From NCBI GenBank assembly GCA_013203365.1, contig JABMQG010000345.1, forward strand, positions 1 through 11,121: a stretch of 11,121 nt of DNA, given 5' to 3'. This document shows, one piece after another, positions 1 through 7,083 of this stretch (its first letter is position 1; every line of letters starts with the position of its first letter). The notes under the pieces were generated by a model, which worked only from the letters and a program-made list of their open reading frames with translations, did not search any database and was not told where the DNA came from. This DNA is from Planctomycetota bacterium. GTDB taxonomy: Bacteria; Planctomycetota; Phycisphaerae; SM23-33; FEN-1343. A program made the position numbers and the translations under genes.

Positions 1-1
1 G

Positions 2-1357
2 CTTTACACCGCCGTGATATCGCTACTTTTATCGTCGCACACCTCGGCGGCACCTGCCGGTTCGACCCAGACCAAAGGCGATGATCTTGAGGCCTCGGCC
101 AGATCTTTCGTCCAGTTGCTGGCCGAGGGCAACGCGCCGGCGGCGGCAAGGAGGTTCGACGGGCAGATGAAGAAGGCCCTGCCTGGGGAGAAGCTCGCGG
201 AGGTGTGGAAATCGGCGCAGGCGGAGCTCGGCGTGTTCGAGAAGATTCTTGGCGTACGAACCGAAAATCCGGGCAGGTACAGTATCGTGTTCGTCACCTG
301 CCGATTTGCCCGTGGCAACCGGGACGTGAAACTCACTTACGACCCCCACGGGAGGATCACCGGGCTGTATTTCGTCCTCACCCGCAGCAATGCGGCCTGG
401 AAGGTGCCGGCGTACGCCGACCGAACCGCCTTTCGGGAACGAGACGTGTCTGTCGGCCAGGGAGAGTTGAAGTTACCCGGGACGCTGACGATGCCGCTGG
501 CCCGCGGGCCTTTTCCCGCCGTTGTGCTGGTTCACGGGTCCGGGCCGCAAGATCGCGATGAGTCGATCGGCCCCAACAAGCCGTTTTGCGACATGGCGTG
601 GGGGTTGGCGTCCAGGGGAATAGCCGTCCTGCGCTACGACAAACGGAACCACAAATACCCAGAGCAGTTCCGCACCTCGGATAGTGTCACCGTTACAGAC
701 GAGACAATCGACGACGCCCTGTCGGCAGTGGAACTGCTGGGCAAGACCGCCGGCATCGACGGGCAGAGGATTTTCGTCGTCGGCCACAGCTTTGGCGGAA
801 CGCTGGTTCCGCGAATCGCAGCGCGCCAGGCGAATCTCGCCGGGATTGCCATCCTGGCCGGGTCCACCCGGGCGCTGGAGGACGTTCTGCTTGAGCAGTT
901 GAGATACACCTTCTCCCTCGACGAGATAATCAGCGAACACGAGCAGAAGATACTCGCCGATTTGGAAAAGCAGGCCGCCCTGGTCAAAGGGGCGAACCTG
1001 TCAAGGTTTCTGCCGCAGAGCGAATGGCCCTTTGCGATTCCCCCTTCCTACTGGCTGGACCTGCGGGCCTACGACCCGGGCCAGACCGCCGGTAAACTTG
1101 ATTGCCCGATTCTGATCCTTCAAGGTCAGCGGGATTACCAGGCCACGATGGAAGACTTCCAGGGCTGGAAGACCGCACTATCGGCCCGGCCCAAGGTCCA
1201 GTTCAATCTTTACCCCAAACTGAATCATTTGTTCATTGCCGGGGAGGGCCAGTCCACGCCTGCCGAGTACGACCTGCCGGGTAATGTAGACCAAGCCGTA
1301 GTGGAAGACATCGCCGCCTGGATCAAGGGCCGGCAGCCGAAGGCCCCGCAGCAGTAG
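2..1357 (+). CDS. Alpha/beta hydrolase with N-terminal DUF3887 domain, exported (5' partial)
   Basis: Serine hydrolase of the alpha/beta fold, acting on an unknown ester or peptide-like substrate. The frame is open to the window edge and has no start codon in its first four codons. The first possible start is a GTG at 14; residues below are numbered from it. The sequence before about residue 15 is hydrophobic and ends in a Ser-Ala-Ala-Pro-Ala stretch, which looks like the end of a signal peptide. The true start is therefore probably upstream of the window and the product exported. Residues about 24-130 resemble DUF3887, a small domain often placed before such hydrolases. The hydrolase domain follows: oxyanion-type HGSG at 174-177, nucleophile Ser259 in GHSFGG, acid Asp374 in QGQRD and His405 in LNHLF. 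The triad is complete, so the enzyme should be active. The gene converges on the DUF4838 gene. Family assignment is firm, substrate unknown. Confidence 0.88.
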   Translation, partial: LYTAVISLLLSSHTSAAPAGSTQTKGDDLEASARSFVQLLAEGNAPAAARRFDGQMKKALPGEKLAEVWKSAQAELGVFEKILGVRTENPGRYSIVFVTCRFARGNRDVKLTYDPHGRITGLYFVLTRSNAAWKVPAYADRTAFRERDVSVGQGELKLPGTLTMPLARGPFPAVVLVHGSGPQDRDESIGPNKPFCDMAWGLASRGIAVLRYDKRNHKYPEQFRTSDSVTVTDETIDDALSAVELLGKTAGIDGQRIFVVGHSFGGTLVPRIAARQANLAGIAILAGSTRALEDVLLEQLRYTFSLDEIISEHEQKILADLEKQAALVKGANLSRFLPQSEWPFAIPPSYWLDLRAYDPGQTAGKLDCPILILQGQRDYQATMEDFQGWKTALSARPKVQFNLYPKLNHLFIAGEGQSTPAEYDLPGNVDQAVVEDIAAWIKGRQPKAPQQ

Positions 1358-1450
1358 GTTCATGGCCGCTGTCGCACGCAAAACGAGGAGTTCTACGAGC
1401 CGCAACCGGCAGGGAGCGGGCAATTAGCAGCCCGTTCGCACCCGCTCGCG

Positions 1451-1487
1451 GCTCTGTCATGACCCGTCAATTGAGGTCAGACAGAGC
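1451..1487. terminator. Hairpin between convergent genes, possible bidirectional terminator
   Basis: Arms GCTCTGTC (1451-1458) and GACAGAGC (1480-1487) are perfect complements. They continue inward, after one bulged A, as TGACC/GGTCA (1460-1464 with 1475-1479), giving 13 pairs around a 10-nt loop. The hairpin begins about 93 bp after the hydrolase stop and ends 1 bp from the stop of the leftward DUF4838 gene. No clear T-run follows on either strand, so Rho-independent activity is plausible but unproven. A second, imperfect hairpin (1397-1420 with 1441-1454) shares its edge and would compete with this one. Confidence 0.45.
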
Positions 1488-1488
1488 A

Positions 1489-3435
1489 CTAGGTGGCCAC
1501 CGGCAGCGGCTCGAGTGAATCCGCCTTCCGGTCGCACCACTGGGCGAGGTAGAGCAGTTCGTTCGCCACGAAATTCTGCGTCGCGAGATACTCTTTGCGG
1601 TCGCTCCGCGCGGGCGGGGCGAACCTACGCCCGCACGAGAGTGCGTTTCTTGCGCCGCGCCGCAGAACGGACGATGCCTCTCTGAGCCGGCGGCGATTCG
1701 GACGGTTCAGGCAAGCCATGCGCAGGTTTTGCCCCCGGACCTGGTGCATCCAGGTCTGCATCTCGGCGGCCACCAGTTCGAGCAACTCCGCGAATTCCGC
1801 CAGGCGCTTCCTGGCCGCGGGGTCCGCGGCTGATCGCTCAAGCTTCCTCGCCGCTGCGGGCAAGGCCGCCGCCGCACGCGCCGCACGAGCCAGCGCTTGG
1901 GCGTACGCCCGGGCCGCCGGGCCCGTAGCCCCTGTCGGCCAAAGATAATCGCCCTTGTCGCTCACGTCGTAGCAGCACACAGCCAGCGCCGGCCGGAGCA
2001 CCGTCTCCCATCGCTTAAACAGGTTCATCACCGCCTGCGCCTCGGAGCCGAAAGAGTCGGCATAGCCCCTGAGGACGTCCTGCGGCTCGAGGCGGGCGTC
2101 GTAGGCCAGCCGGCCGAAGGCGATGACGTTGATCAGCTCCACTGCGGCCAGTTCGCGCGTGCTGCCGAAATGGCTGGTGAGCTCGCGCAGCCCCAGCCGC
2201 CGATAATGCCTGAAATCCTCCGCCATGACCTGAAGCATCGGCGGAACGAAATTGCGGAAGAGGATGCCGTCGATGTAGTAATCGAAGGGCCCCGTGAAAG
2301 GGTGGCGCCCGAAGATATCCAGTTGTCTCCGGAATTGCTCGTTGCGCTGGACATTCCGGGGGCACTGCGGATCGCCCAGTCCGTGGGCGTAGCAGCGGTC
2401 GCGCGGCGCGTAGAGCAGAAACACGTTGGGGTCGGGCTCAACGGTGGCTGGGGATACGGCAGTGTCATGGTAGGCCAGGAACGCCACACTGATGTGCTGG
2501 CCCGCCGTCCGCAGGGCCCTGGCGGCGGCATTGGCCGTCTGCAGGGACTGGTCGGCGGGGTCAAGATGTTTGCATGTGGGGCAGTTGCACCAGCCGCCGC
2601 CCTGAATGTCGTCCGGCCACCAGTGGAAGCCGACGGCCCGGGCATGGCGACGTGCGAAGAGTCTGGCGTTGGCGGCGATGATTTTTCGTGTACCGGCGCC
2701 GCTGGAGCAGCCGTTGTGGTCGGGCGTTCGCGGGGCGGCCAGGCCGCCCGGCACGGAACGGAAGTACTCCGGATGTCGCTCGAACTGCCTTCGCGGCAGG
2801 AGTTCGTTGAAGTAGTGGCCGCCCACCTCGCACGCGATGCCGCGCCGGTCGCAGGCTCGCCGGAAGGCCGGCGTGTCCAGGCCGAGGTTCATCATCAGGA
2901 TCTTGTTCACCCGCGAGCGGGCCAGGAACGTTAGGCATTCCTCGGTTGTGGCGCCGGAGAAGCCGCCGGTGAACATCATGCAACGGTACTCGAATTGCCA
3001 CTGACCGGTCAGTGGCAGACTACCGCCTGGGCCGCCCCCGCCGGTCACTACGGCGATGCCGTCTCCGCCCGGGGCCACGTAACGAACGCCCAGTGCCTCC
3101 AGCAGTCCGTAGACGCCGTAAAGCAGCCCTGCGCCGTCGCCGCCTCGAATGACTATGTCGCCTGGCGCGGCATCCACGCGGTAACCCTGCGCGCCAATGG
3201 GCGCGCCAGGCGAGGCCAACGAGGCCACCTTGGAGGACAAGCCCATCGCGATTTCATGCCGCCTCGCCCTGCATGCACGGTGCTTCCGGGCCGACAGGCC
3301 AAGCTTGCGGAGCCCCAGCAGCAGCTCCTCCATGGCGAAGGCCTCCACGGCCTCGGCGGTGCTGCACCAGACGTGCAGCAGTCGGCCCGAGTCCAATTGC
3401 AGCCGATCCCGCATCGATTCGCGACGCTTTCCCAT
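1489..3435 (-). CDS. DUF4838 domain-containing protein (glycoside-hydrolase-like)
   Basis: A 648-residue protein of the DUF4838 type, a family found with polysaccharide-degrading enzymes; its reaction is not established. Residues about 20-130 form an N-terminal domain like that preceding the catalytic barrel of GH20/GH67 enzymes, with the typical run GLLYGVYGLLEALGVRY at 103-119. The DUF4838 core spans about 145-440. It includes HWWPDD at 271-276 followed by a CxCxxC cluster (Cys283, Cys285, Cys288), a pattern usual in this family. The C-terminal 200 residues are mostly Ala/Arg-rich helix. The ATG at 3435 is supported by AAGGAG six bases upstream. No signal peptide is visible, which is unexpected if the substrate is an extracellular glycan. 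The gene stands alone, 197 bp downstream of thiE, and is followed at once by a hairpin. Family call is good; an enzymatic role is inference. Confidence 0.82.
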   Translation of the reverse strand: MGKRRESMRDRLQLDSGRLLHVWCSTAEAVEAFAMEELLLGLRKLGLSARKHRACRARRHEIAMGLSSKVASLASPGAPIGAQGYRVDAAPGDIVIRGGDGAGLLYGVYGLLEALGVRYVAPGGDGIAVVTGGGGPGGSLPLTGQWQFEYRCMMFTGGFSGATTEECLTFLARSRVNKILMMNLGLDTPAFRRACDRRGIACEVGGHYFNELLPRRQFERHPEYFRSVPGGLAAPRTPDHNGCSSGAGTRKIIAANARLFARRHARAVGFHWWPDDIQGGGWCNCPTCKHLDPADQSLQTANAAARALRTAGQHISVAFLAYHDTAVSPATVEPDPNVFLLYAPRDRCYAHGLGDPQCPRNVQRNEQFRRQLDIFGRHPFTGPFDYYIDGILFRNFVPPMLQVMAEDFRHYRRLGLRELTSHFGSTRELAAVELINVIAFGRLAYDARLEPQDVLRGYADSFGSEAQAVMNLFKRWETVLRPALAVCCYDVSDKGDYLWPTGATGPAARAYAQALARAARAAAALPAAARKLERSAADPAARKRLAEFAELLELVAAEMQTWMHQVRGQNLRMACLNRPNRRRLREASSVLRRGARNALSCGRRFAPPARSDRKEYLATQNFVANELLYLAQWCDRKADSLEPLPVAT

Positions 3436-3441
3436 GAGTGG

Positions 3442-3447
3442 CTCCTT
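3442..3447 (-). promoter_or_regulatory. Ribosome binding site of the DUF4838 gene
   Basis: AAGGAG on the minus strand, six bases before the ATG at 3435. It decides this start over the internal Met at residue 8. Confidence 0.75.
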
Positions 3448-3541
3448 CCGAATGCAGGTGACGCCATCGTGTGCGATAATTCTTTCTGGCCGCTGCTAAC
3501 GTCTGTTTAGTGCGTTTGTAACCGTTATTGGACAGGAGAAA

Positions 3542-3627
3542 GTAGTAAGTAGACCGCCGAAGATGCCCTGCCAGTCGATTGGTATGGTTCTCCAATCGAG
3601 GCGTCAGGGACGTTTTCTACTTTCTAC
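3542..3627. repeat. Nested inverted repeats between thiE and the DUF4838 gene
   Basis: Outer arms GTAGTAAGTAGA (3542-3553) and TCTACTTTCTAC (3616-3627) are complementary except for one position. Inside lies a second stem: TCGATTGG (3575-3582) with CCAATCGA (3592-3599), extended by CCCTG (3566-3570) with CAGGG (3605-3609). The right outer arm is itself a tandem copy of TTTCTAC (3614-3620 and 3621-3627). On the leftward transcript this is the trailer of thiE and the leader of the DUF4838 gene. It could be a terminator, a processing site or a decayed mobile repeat. No T-run marks it as a standard terminator. Confidence 0.45.
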
Positions 3628-3631
3628 CGCT

Positions 3632-4711
3632 CTATGTGCGACCTTTTTCCTGACAGGAAAAATGGTCGCACACCGCCATCTGAGCCAGCAGCTTTTCCTT
3701 GACGGCCCGGCAGACGACTTGGGGGTCGTCAGCGGTCAATATCGCCTGGCAGACTGCCACGCAGCATCCGCCGGCTGCTGCGAGTTGGCCGATGTTGTCA
3801 GGCGTGATGCCGCCGATTGCCATGTGGGGCACGTCAATCTCGGCTGCCACCTGCTTTAGCAGTGAGATTCCGGCGACAGGTGCGGCAGCCTTTGTGTGCG
3901 AGGGGAACATCGGCCCGACGCCAACGTAGTCCGCACCGGCCGCCACGGCCGCTCGTGCCTGGTCGATGGAATGGGTGCTCAACCCCACCAGCTTGTCGCC
4001 GCCGACGATGCGGCGGGCCTCGGCTACCGGCAGATCGTCCTGGCCGACGTGGACGCCGTCGGCCTGCACTACAGCTGCGATATCCGGCCGATCGTTTATG
4101 ATTAGCAACGTCTCGGTCTGGAGCGTCAAGGCCCGCAGGCGACGAGCCAGGTCCCAGAGTTGGCGGTCAGGAAGATTCTTCTCTCGCAGTTGAATGCAGT
4201 CCGCCCCGCCTGCGATGGCGGCGTGGGCCGTAACTACTGGGTCGCTTCTGCAAAGGTCCGAGGTCAACAGGACGCAAAGCCTGGCCCGTCGTAGACGACC
4301 GGTCAGCCCGCTCCGCACGCACAGCCGTTGTTCGAACGTGTACGCCTGGTATCGCAGCTGTTCGACGTCTCTGGCGATGCCGGCGTCAATGAGTTTGATG
4401 TATTCCTCGATCGTCCGCAGCGCCTCTCCGAGCCGTTTGCACGCGGCGGTAGCCACTGCCGCCGGCGAGGGTCGGTCGGCTTCCTCAGGTGTGGTCACGG
4501 TGGTGCCCACATCGCCTTCGGTGTCCCTGCCGGCAAGCAGTTCCGCCGCCGGCAGAGACTCGATCACGGTCCGCAGCCGGCCCCGCATCACCTTAGCCAA
4601 GGCCGACAGGGCAGGGTCGTCCAGCACGAAGCGTACGTACTCCTCCGCCACTCGCAGCGCCTCGCGGGCCCGGTTGAAGTTCGCATCCAGGATTCGATAG
4701 ACCTCTCGCAT
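3632..4711 (-). CDS. thiE: ThiD2-ThiE fusion: HMP-phosphate kinase / thiamin phosphate synthase
   Basis: Bifunctional cytoplasmic enzyme of thiamin synthesis. Residues about 5-130 form a ThiD2 domain, marked by LDANFNRAREALRVAEEYVRF-like sequence at 8-28 and a second RTIEEYIK helix at 99-106. ThiD2 is known as a monofunctional kinase for hydroxymethylpyrimidine phosphate, replacing ThiD. Residues about 144-345 are ThiE, which joins the pyrimidine to thiazole phosphate. ThiE motifs: QLREKN (174-179), INDRPD (205-210), HVGQDD (221-226), GLSTHS (243-248), GVGPMFPSHTK (264-274) and the phosphate loop IGGI (299-302). Length (359) suits the fusion. No other thi gene is in the window and no TPP riboswitch is recognisable upstream. 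The ATG at 4711 has no Shine-Dalgarno sequence, but a stop lies just upstream in frame and there is no other start, so the choice is forced. The 3' end overlaps a long hairpin. Confidence 0.93.
   Translation of the reverse strand: MREVYRILDANFNRAREALRVAEEYVRFVLDDPALSALAKVMRGRLRTVIESLPAAELLAGRDTEGDVGTTVTTPEEADRPSPAAVATAACKRLGEALRTIEEYIKLIDAGIARDVEQLRYQAYTFEQRLCVRSGLTGRLRRARLCVLLTSDLCRSDPVVTAHAAIAGGADCIQLREKNLPDRQLWDLARRLRALTLQTETLLIINDRPDIAAVVQADGVHVGQDDLPVAEARRIVGGDKLVGLSTHSIDQARAAVAAGADYVGVGPMFPSHTKAAAPVAGISLLKQVAAEIDVPHMAIGGITPDNIGQLAAAGGCCVAVCQAILTADDPQVVCRAVKEKLLAQMAVCDHFSCQEKGRT
3636..3671 (-). repeat. Long hairpin over the 3' end of thiE
   Basis: GTGCGACC (3636-3643) pairs with GGTCGCAC (3664-3671), and TTTTTCC with GGAAAAA directly inside. 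There is one bulged T and a 5-nt loop TGACA. The structure encodes the last dozen codons of thiE and ends two bases before its stop codon. It could protect or terminate the transcript; no T-run follows on the minus strand. Confidence 0.5.
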
Positions 4712-4717
4712 GCCGGC

Positions 4718-4723
4718 ATTGTA
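4718..4723 (-). promoter_or_regulatory. Candidate -10 box for thiE, suggesting a leaderless transcript
   Basis: TACAAT on the minus strand matches five of six bases of the bacterial -10 consensus and lies six bases before the thiE ATG. Transcription would then begin at or next to the A of the start codon. This agrees with the absence of a ribosome binding site. No good -35 box is seen at the expected distance, so the call is tentative. Confidence 0.35.
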
Positions 4724-4878
4724 TGCGGACTAGGCAATAAGAACCAGCCGAAGCACATGGAGCAGCCGATTGCAGCCTCGCAGCCCACCTTGCGCCCTCG
4801 AACAATGGATGTGCGGCCGCCCGCAAACGATCCTGCTAGAGTGACGCATGACGGCCAACGGTCTTTCGAGCGGACTTC

Positions 4879-5892
4879 CTACCACCCACGTTCGCCGGCG
4901 GCTTCGGCAGCGCCGGCGGCCCACCAGTTGGGGTCGCGGAAGTACTCTTTGAGCATCATGGCGACCGTCACGCCATCTCCACAGGCGGTGGCCAACTGCA
5001 TGGGTGCGGCTGCGCGGCAGTCGCCGGCGGCGAAAACGCCCGGGACGGACGTGCGTAAGGCCGTGGTGTCGCATTCGAGGTAACCCAACTCGTTGGTTGC
5101 CACGAAGCCCTTGAGGAAGGCCGTGTTCGGCACCATGCCGACAAAGATAAACACGCCGTCGACGTGGAGGGATTCGACGTCGCCGGTTTCGACGTTTTTA
5201 ATCTCGACGTGATCGAGCGTGGCCTTTTCGCCGTCGCCGACGATTCGCTCGACCACATAGGGCAGCTTGATCTCGATGTTATTCTCGCCGGCCTTTTCGT
5301 AGAGCTCCTCGATCAGTATCTTCTGTGCGCGGAACTGGCGCCGGCGATGGATGAGTGTGGTTTTTTTGGCGAAACGAGTGGCCAGGAAGATGGCGTCCTG
5401 CACGGCCGTATTGCCACCTCCCACGGCCAGGACGTGCTTATCGCGATAGAACGCCCCATCGCAAGTAGCGCAGTAGCTTACCTTTCCCGCCTGGCGCATC
5501 TGTGTCTCGCCCGGGACGCCCAGTTGGCGGTAATCGCTGCCTGGCGATAGTATTATGGCCCTCGAACGGTAGACGGAACTTCCACCTTCGATTTCGATTT
5601 CGAGCACGCCGTCGTCTCGGCGGCGCAGGGCTGTGACGGGCTGGCCGGTTCGGATGCTCGTGCCAAAGCTATGCACCTGGTTGACCATGTGCTGGACCAA
5701 CTCCGGCCCGCCGACGCTTTCCCATCCGGGGTAGTTTTCGATGTGTTCGGTAAGCATGATCTGCCCGCCAGGCAGGCCGTTTTTTTCCAGGATGAGCGTG
5801 GAGTACCTGTCCCTGCTGGTGTACAGCCCCGCGGCCAGGCCAGCCGGGCCGGCACCTACGATGGCTACGTCGAATACTTCCGGGTCAGACAC
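4879..5892 (-). CDS. trxB: Thioredoxin reductase (FAD/NADPH)
   Basis: Cytoplasmic flavoenzyme that passes electrons from NADPH to thioredoxin. FAD-binding GAGPAG is at 13-18, followed by the early GLPGGQI motif at 39-45. The redox-active CATC pair is Cys141/Cys144. The NADPH site has GGGNTA at 158-163 and the phosphate-binding HRRRQFRA at 182-189. The second FAD motif GVFAAGDC is at 285-292. At 337 residues it is slightly longer than usual because of a Trp/Ala-rich tail after residue 318. The start is GTG at 5892, with AAAGG seven bases upstream. No thioredoxin gene is adjacent. It follows the PH-domain gene by 86 bp on the same strand and precedes thiE by 167 bp. All catalytic features are present. 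Ferredoxin-dependent relatives exist, but the intact HRRxxFRA motif favours NADPH. Confidence 0.95.
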   Translation of the reverse strand: MSDPEVFDVAIVGAGPAGLAAGLYTSRDRYSTLILEKNGLPGGQIMLTEHIENYPGWESVGGPELVQHMVNQVHSFGTSIRTGQPVTALRRRDDGVLEIEIEGGSSVYRSRAIILSPGSDYRQLGVPGETQMRQAGKVSYCATCDGAFYRDKHVLAVGGGNTAVQDAIFLATRFAKKTTLIHRRRQFRAQKILIEELYEKAGENNIEIKLPYVVERIVGDGEKATLDHVEIKNVETGDVESLHVDGVFIFVGMVPNTAFLKGFVATNELGYLECDTTALRTSVPGVFAAGDCRAAAPMQLATACGDGVTVAMMLKEYFRDPNWWAAGAAEAAGERGW

Positions 5893-5978
5893 GTCAGGAC
5901 CTTTCTATTCTATTGTTTGGTTGTACTGTTGACGTTACTCGATTCTCTCTTGCCCTGTCGGCGAAGCCAACGCGGCAG

Positions 5979-6617
5979 TCAGAGGCCGGCGGGGCCACCC
6001 CTGTTCTGGGCACGGCGGATGTATTCGACGACCAGCTTGTGTACTTCGGCCGGCTTGGCGATCATGGTCCATGCCGCTTCCATTTGGCCGGTGCCGGCCG
6101 TGGCAAACAGAATCGTGCCGATTCCGAAGATCCGTTCCGCCAGCGACAGTGCCAGAACGGTGTTCTGGAGGCGTTGCAGCGGGCATTCGAACACGCTGAC
6201 GTGCAACACCCCCTTTATGCGTAAGATTCGGCGGTTGGTCAGGACGTAGATTCGGCTGAGCCATTGAAGGCCGGCTAAGGCCAGTCGCAGCAAGCCGGCG
6301 GCAACGCAGGCGGCGACAATGGCGTTGGTGGGAAGCTTGATGATGTCGAATCCGTTGATGGCGGCGGCCGCCATCGACGCCATCGCCAAGGCCAGCAGGA
6401 CCGGCGCGCTGACCAGAAGCACGAAGAATCCGCTGGGTTTGATCGACAGGACTATTTCCTCCCCGTCCTGGATCAGCTGCGCCGGCAGGGCGATGTCAAC
6501 GCCCAGGGCGGCGGCGTGGAGCGACTCGGCAGTGGCCGTCATTGTTTGCTGCGGCGGCTGGGCCAAGCAGCCACAGCACCCCCTGCCCTTGCACATTTGT
6601 GCAGGGCTTTCAGGCAT
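5979..6617 (-). CDS. Bacterial PH-domain (bPH2/DUF304) membrane protein with Cys-rich N-terminus
   Basis: Small membrane protein of the bacterial PH family. Such proteins are poorly understood and are often linked to membrane stress or to assembly of other membrane proteins. Numbered from the ATG at 6617, two hydrophobic segments lie at about 63-87 and 97-119. The bPH2 signature follows at about 123-175: YVLTNRRILRIKG, then FECPLQRLQN, then RIFGIGTI and FATAG. The start is uncertain. ATG 6617 has GGGGAG upstream but only two bases away. A GTG at 6671 would add 18 residues, and an ATG at 6542 would remove 25. With the 6617 start the N-terminus carries Cys-Lys-Gly-Arg-Gly-Cys-Cys-Gly-Cys, a possible metal-binding or lipid-anchoring patch. 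trxB lies 86 bp downstream. Domain call is firm, function unknown. Confidence 0.8.
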   Translation of the reverse strand: MPESPAQMCKGRGCCGCLAQPPQQTMTATAESLHAAALGVDIALPAQLIQDGEEIVLSIKPSGFFVLLVSAPVLLALAMASMAAAAINGFDIIKLPTNAIVAACVAAGLLRLALAGLQWLSRIYVLTNRRILRIKGVLHVSVFECPLQRLQNTVLALSLAERIFGIGTILFATAGTGQMEAAWTMIAKPAEVHKLVVEYIRRAQNRGGPAGL

Positions 6618-6939
6618 ATCTCCCCGCCAGACATCCTGGGAGGACCGTGGTTTTGCCGATGGATACTTCACGTCACAAGACGCTTTCCCTAAATACGATT
6701 ACATTGGATAGAATACAGTGGAAAGTCGCTGTAGTCCAGCCTGTCCACCCGAGAAACCCCATCTACATCTTTGAATTAGACGAACAGCACGTTTCGGACG
6801 ATCCTTGGCGAGCAAAGCTGGCAAGGTCCGAGGCTAATGCTTGATCGTTTTCGGGTGTATGCGGCCGAGAAGCGAAGGACGGCCTGCAGTAGCGCAGACT
6901 GGTCGAGTCGGCCGAGAGCAGAATAACCCAGCCCCCTTG

Positions 6940-6958
6940 CTGCTATGCCAGATAGCAG
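6940..6958. repeat. Inverted repeat, 7-bp perfect arms
   Basis: CTGCTAT and ATAGCAG flank a 5-base spacer GCCAG. It is the outermost of four inverted repeats downstream of the signalling operon. Confidence 0.55.
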
Positions 6959-6970
6959 AAGAAGCCTTAA

Positions 6971-7004
6971 AGGCCGAATGCCGTAAGTACTTACGGCATG
7001 GCCT
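6971..7004 (-). terminator. Hairpin built on a perfect 22-bp palindrome, likely operon terminator
   Basis: ATGCCGTAAGT followed by its exact complement ACTTACGGCAT makes a 22-bp perfect palindrome at 6978-6999. AGGCC (6971-6975) and GGCCT (7000-7004) extend it, with a two-base bulge. As RNA this gives about 14 pairs capped by GUAC. It lies 80 bp past the FNT-fusion stop. On the leftward transcript it is followed by TTAAGGCTTCTTCT, moderately T-rich. A terminator is the simplest reading. The perfect symmetry would also suit a binding site for a dimeric regulator. Confidence 0.5.
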
Positions 7005-7007
7005 CGA

Positions 7008-7020
7008 CCGAATTATTCGG
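7008..7020. repeat. Short palindrome CCGAAT-T-ATTCGG
   Basis: Six-base arms around a single central T, between the FNT-fusion stop and the 22-bp palindrome. It could pair in the operon's 3' end; alone it says little. Confidence 0.4.
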
Positions 7021-7083
7021 GGCGACAGGTGGCGGGAATGATCACGTGGTCGAACTCGGAGTATTTTCTGTAATTATTGTTAT

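Larger units (their letters stand above)
6618..7083. other. Gene-poor intergenic region
   Basis: No convincing gene lies between the PH-protein start and the FNT-fusion stop. The left half is less GC-rich than its surroundings. A rightward open frame from an ATG at 6659 would give about 61 residues ending at 6844; it has no ribosome binding site, overlaps the possible upstream start of the PH gene, and matches nothing I recognise. The right half (6940-7020) is a cluster of inverted repeats. The promoter of the PH gene must lie here, but no clear -35/-10 pair is visible. Confidence 0.5.

Noticed and set aside
1897..2934. Rightward 345-residue open frame inside the DUF4838 gene
   Set aside because: It lies wholly opposite a gene with a recognised family and a good ribosome site. 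Its translation has no recognisable domain and is the product of high GC.
4712..4878. TPP riboswitch upstream of thiE
   Set aside because: I could not find the conserved CUGAGA and related core elements, and the likely transcript start is at the ATG.
4328..5083. Rightward 251-residue open frame across thiE and trxB
   Set aside because: It runs antisense over two well-recognised genes and resembles no family.
6659..6844. Possible 61-residue rightward gene
   Set aside because: No ribosome binding site, overlap with the PH-gene start region, and no recognisable similarity. Noted only as an unexplained open frame.
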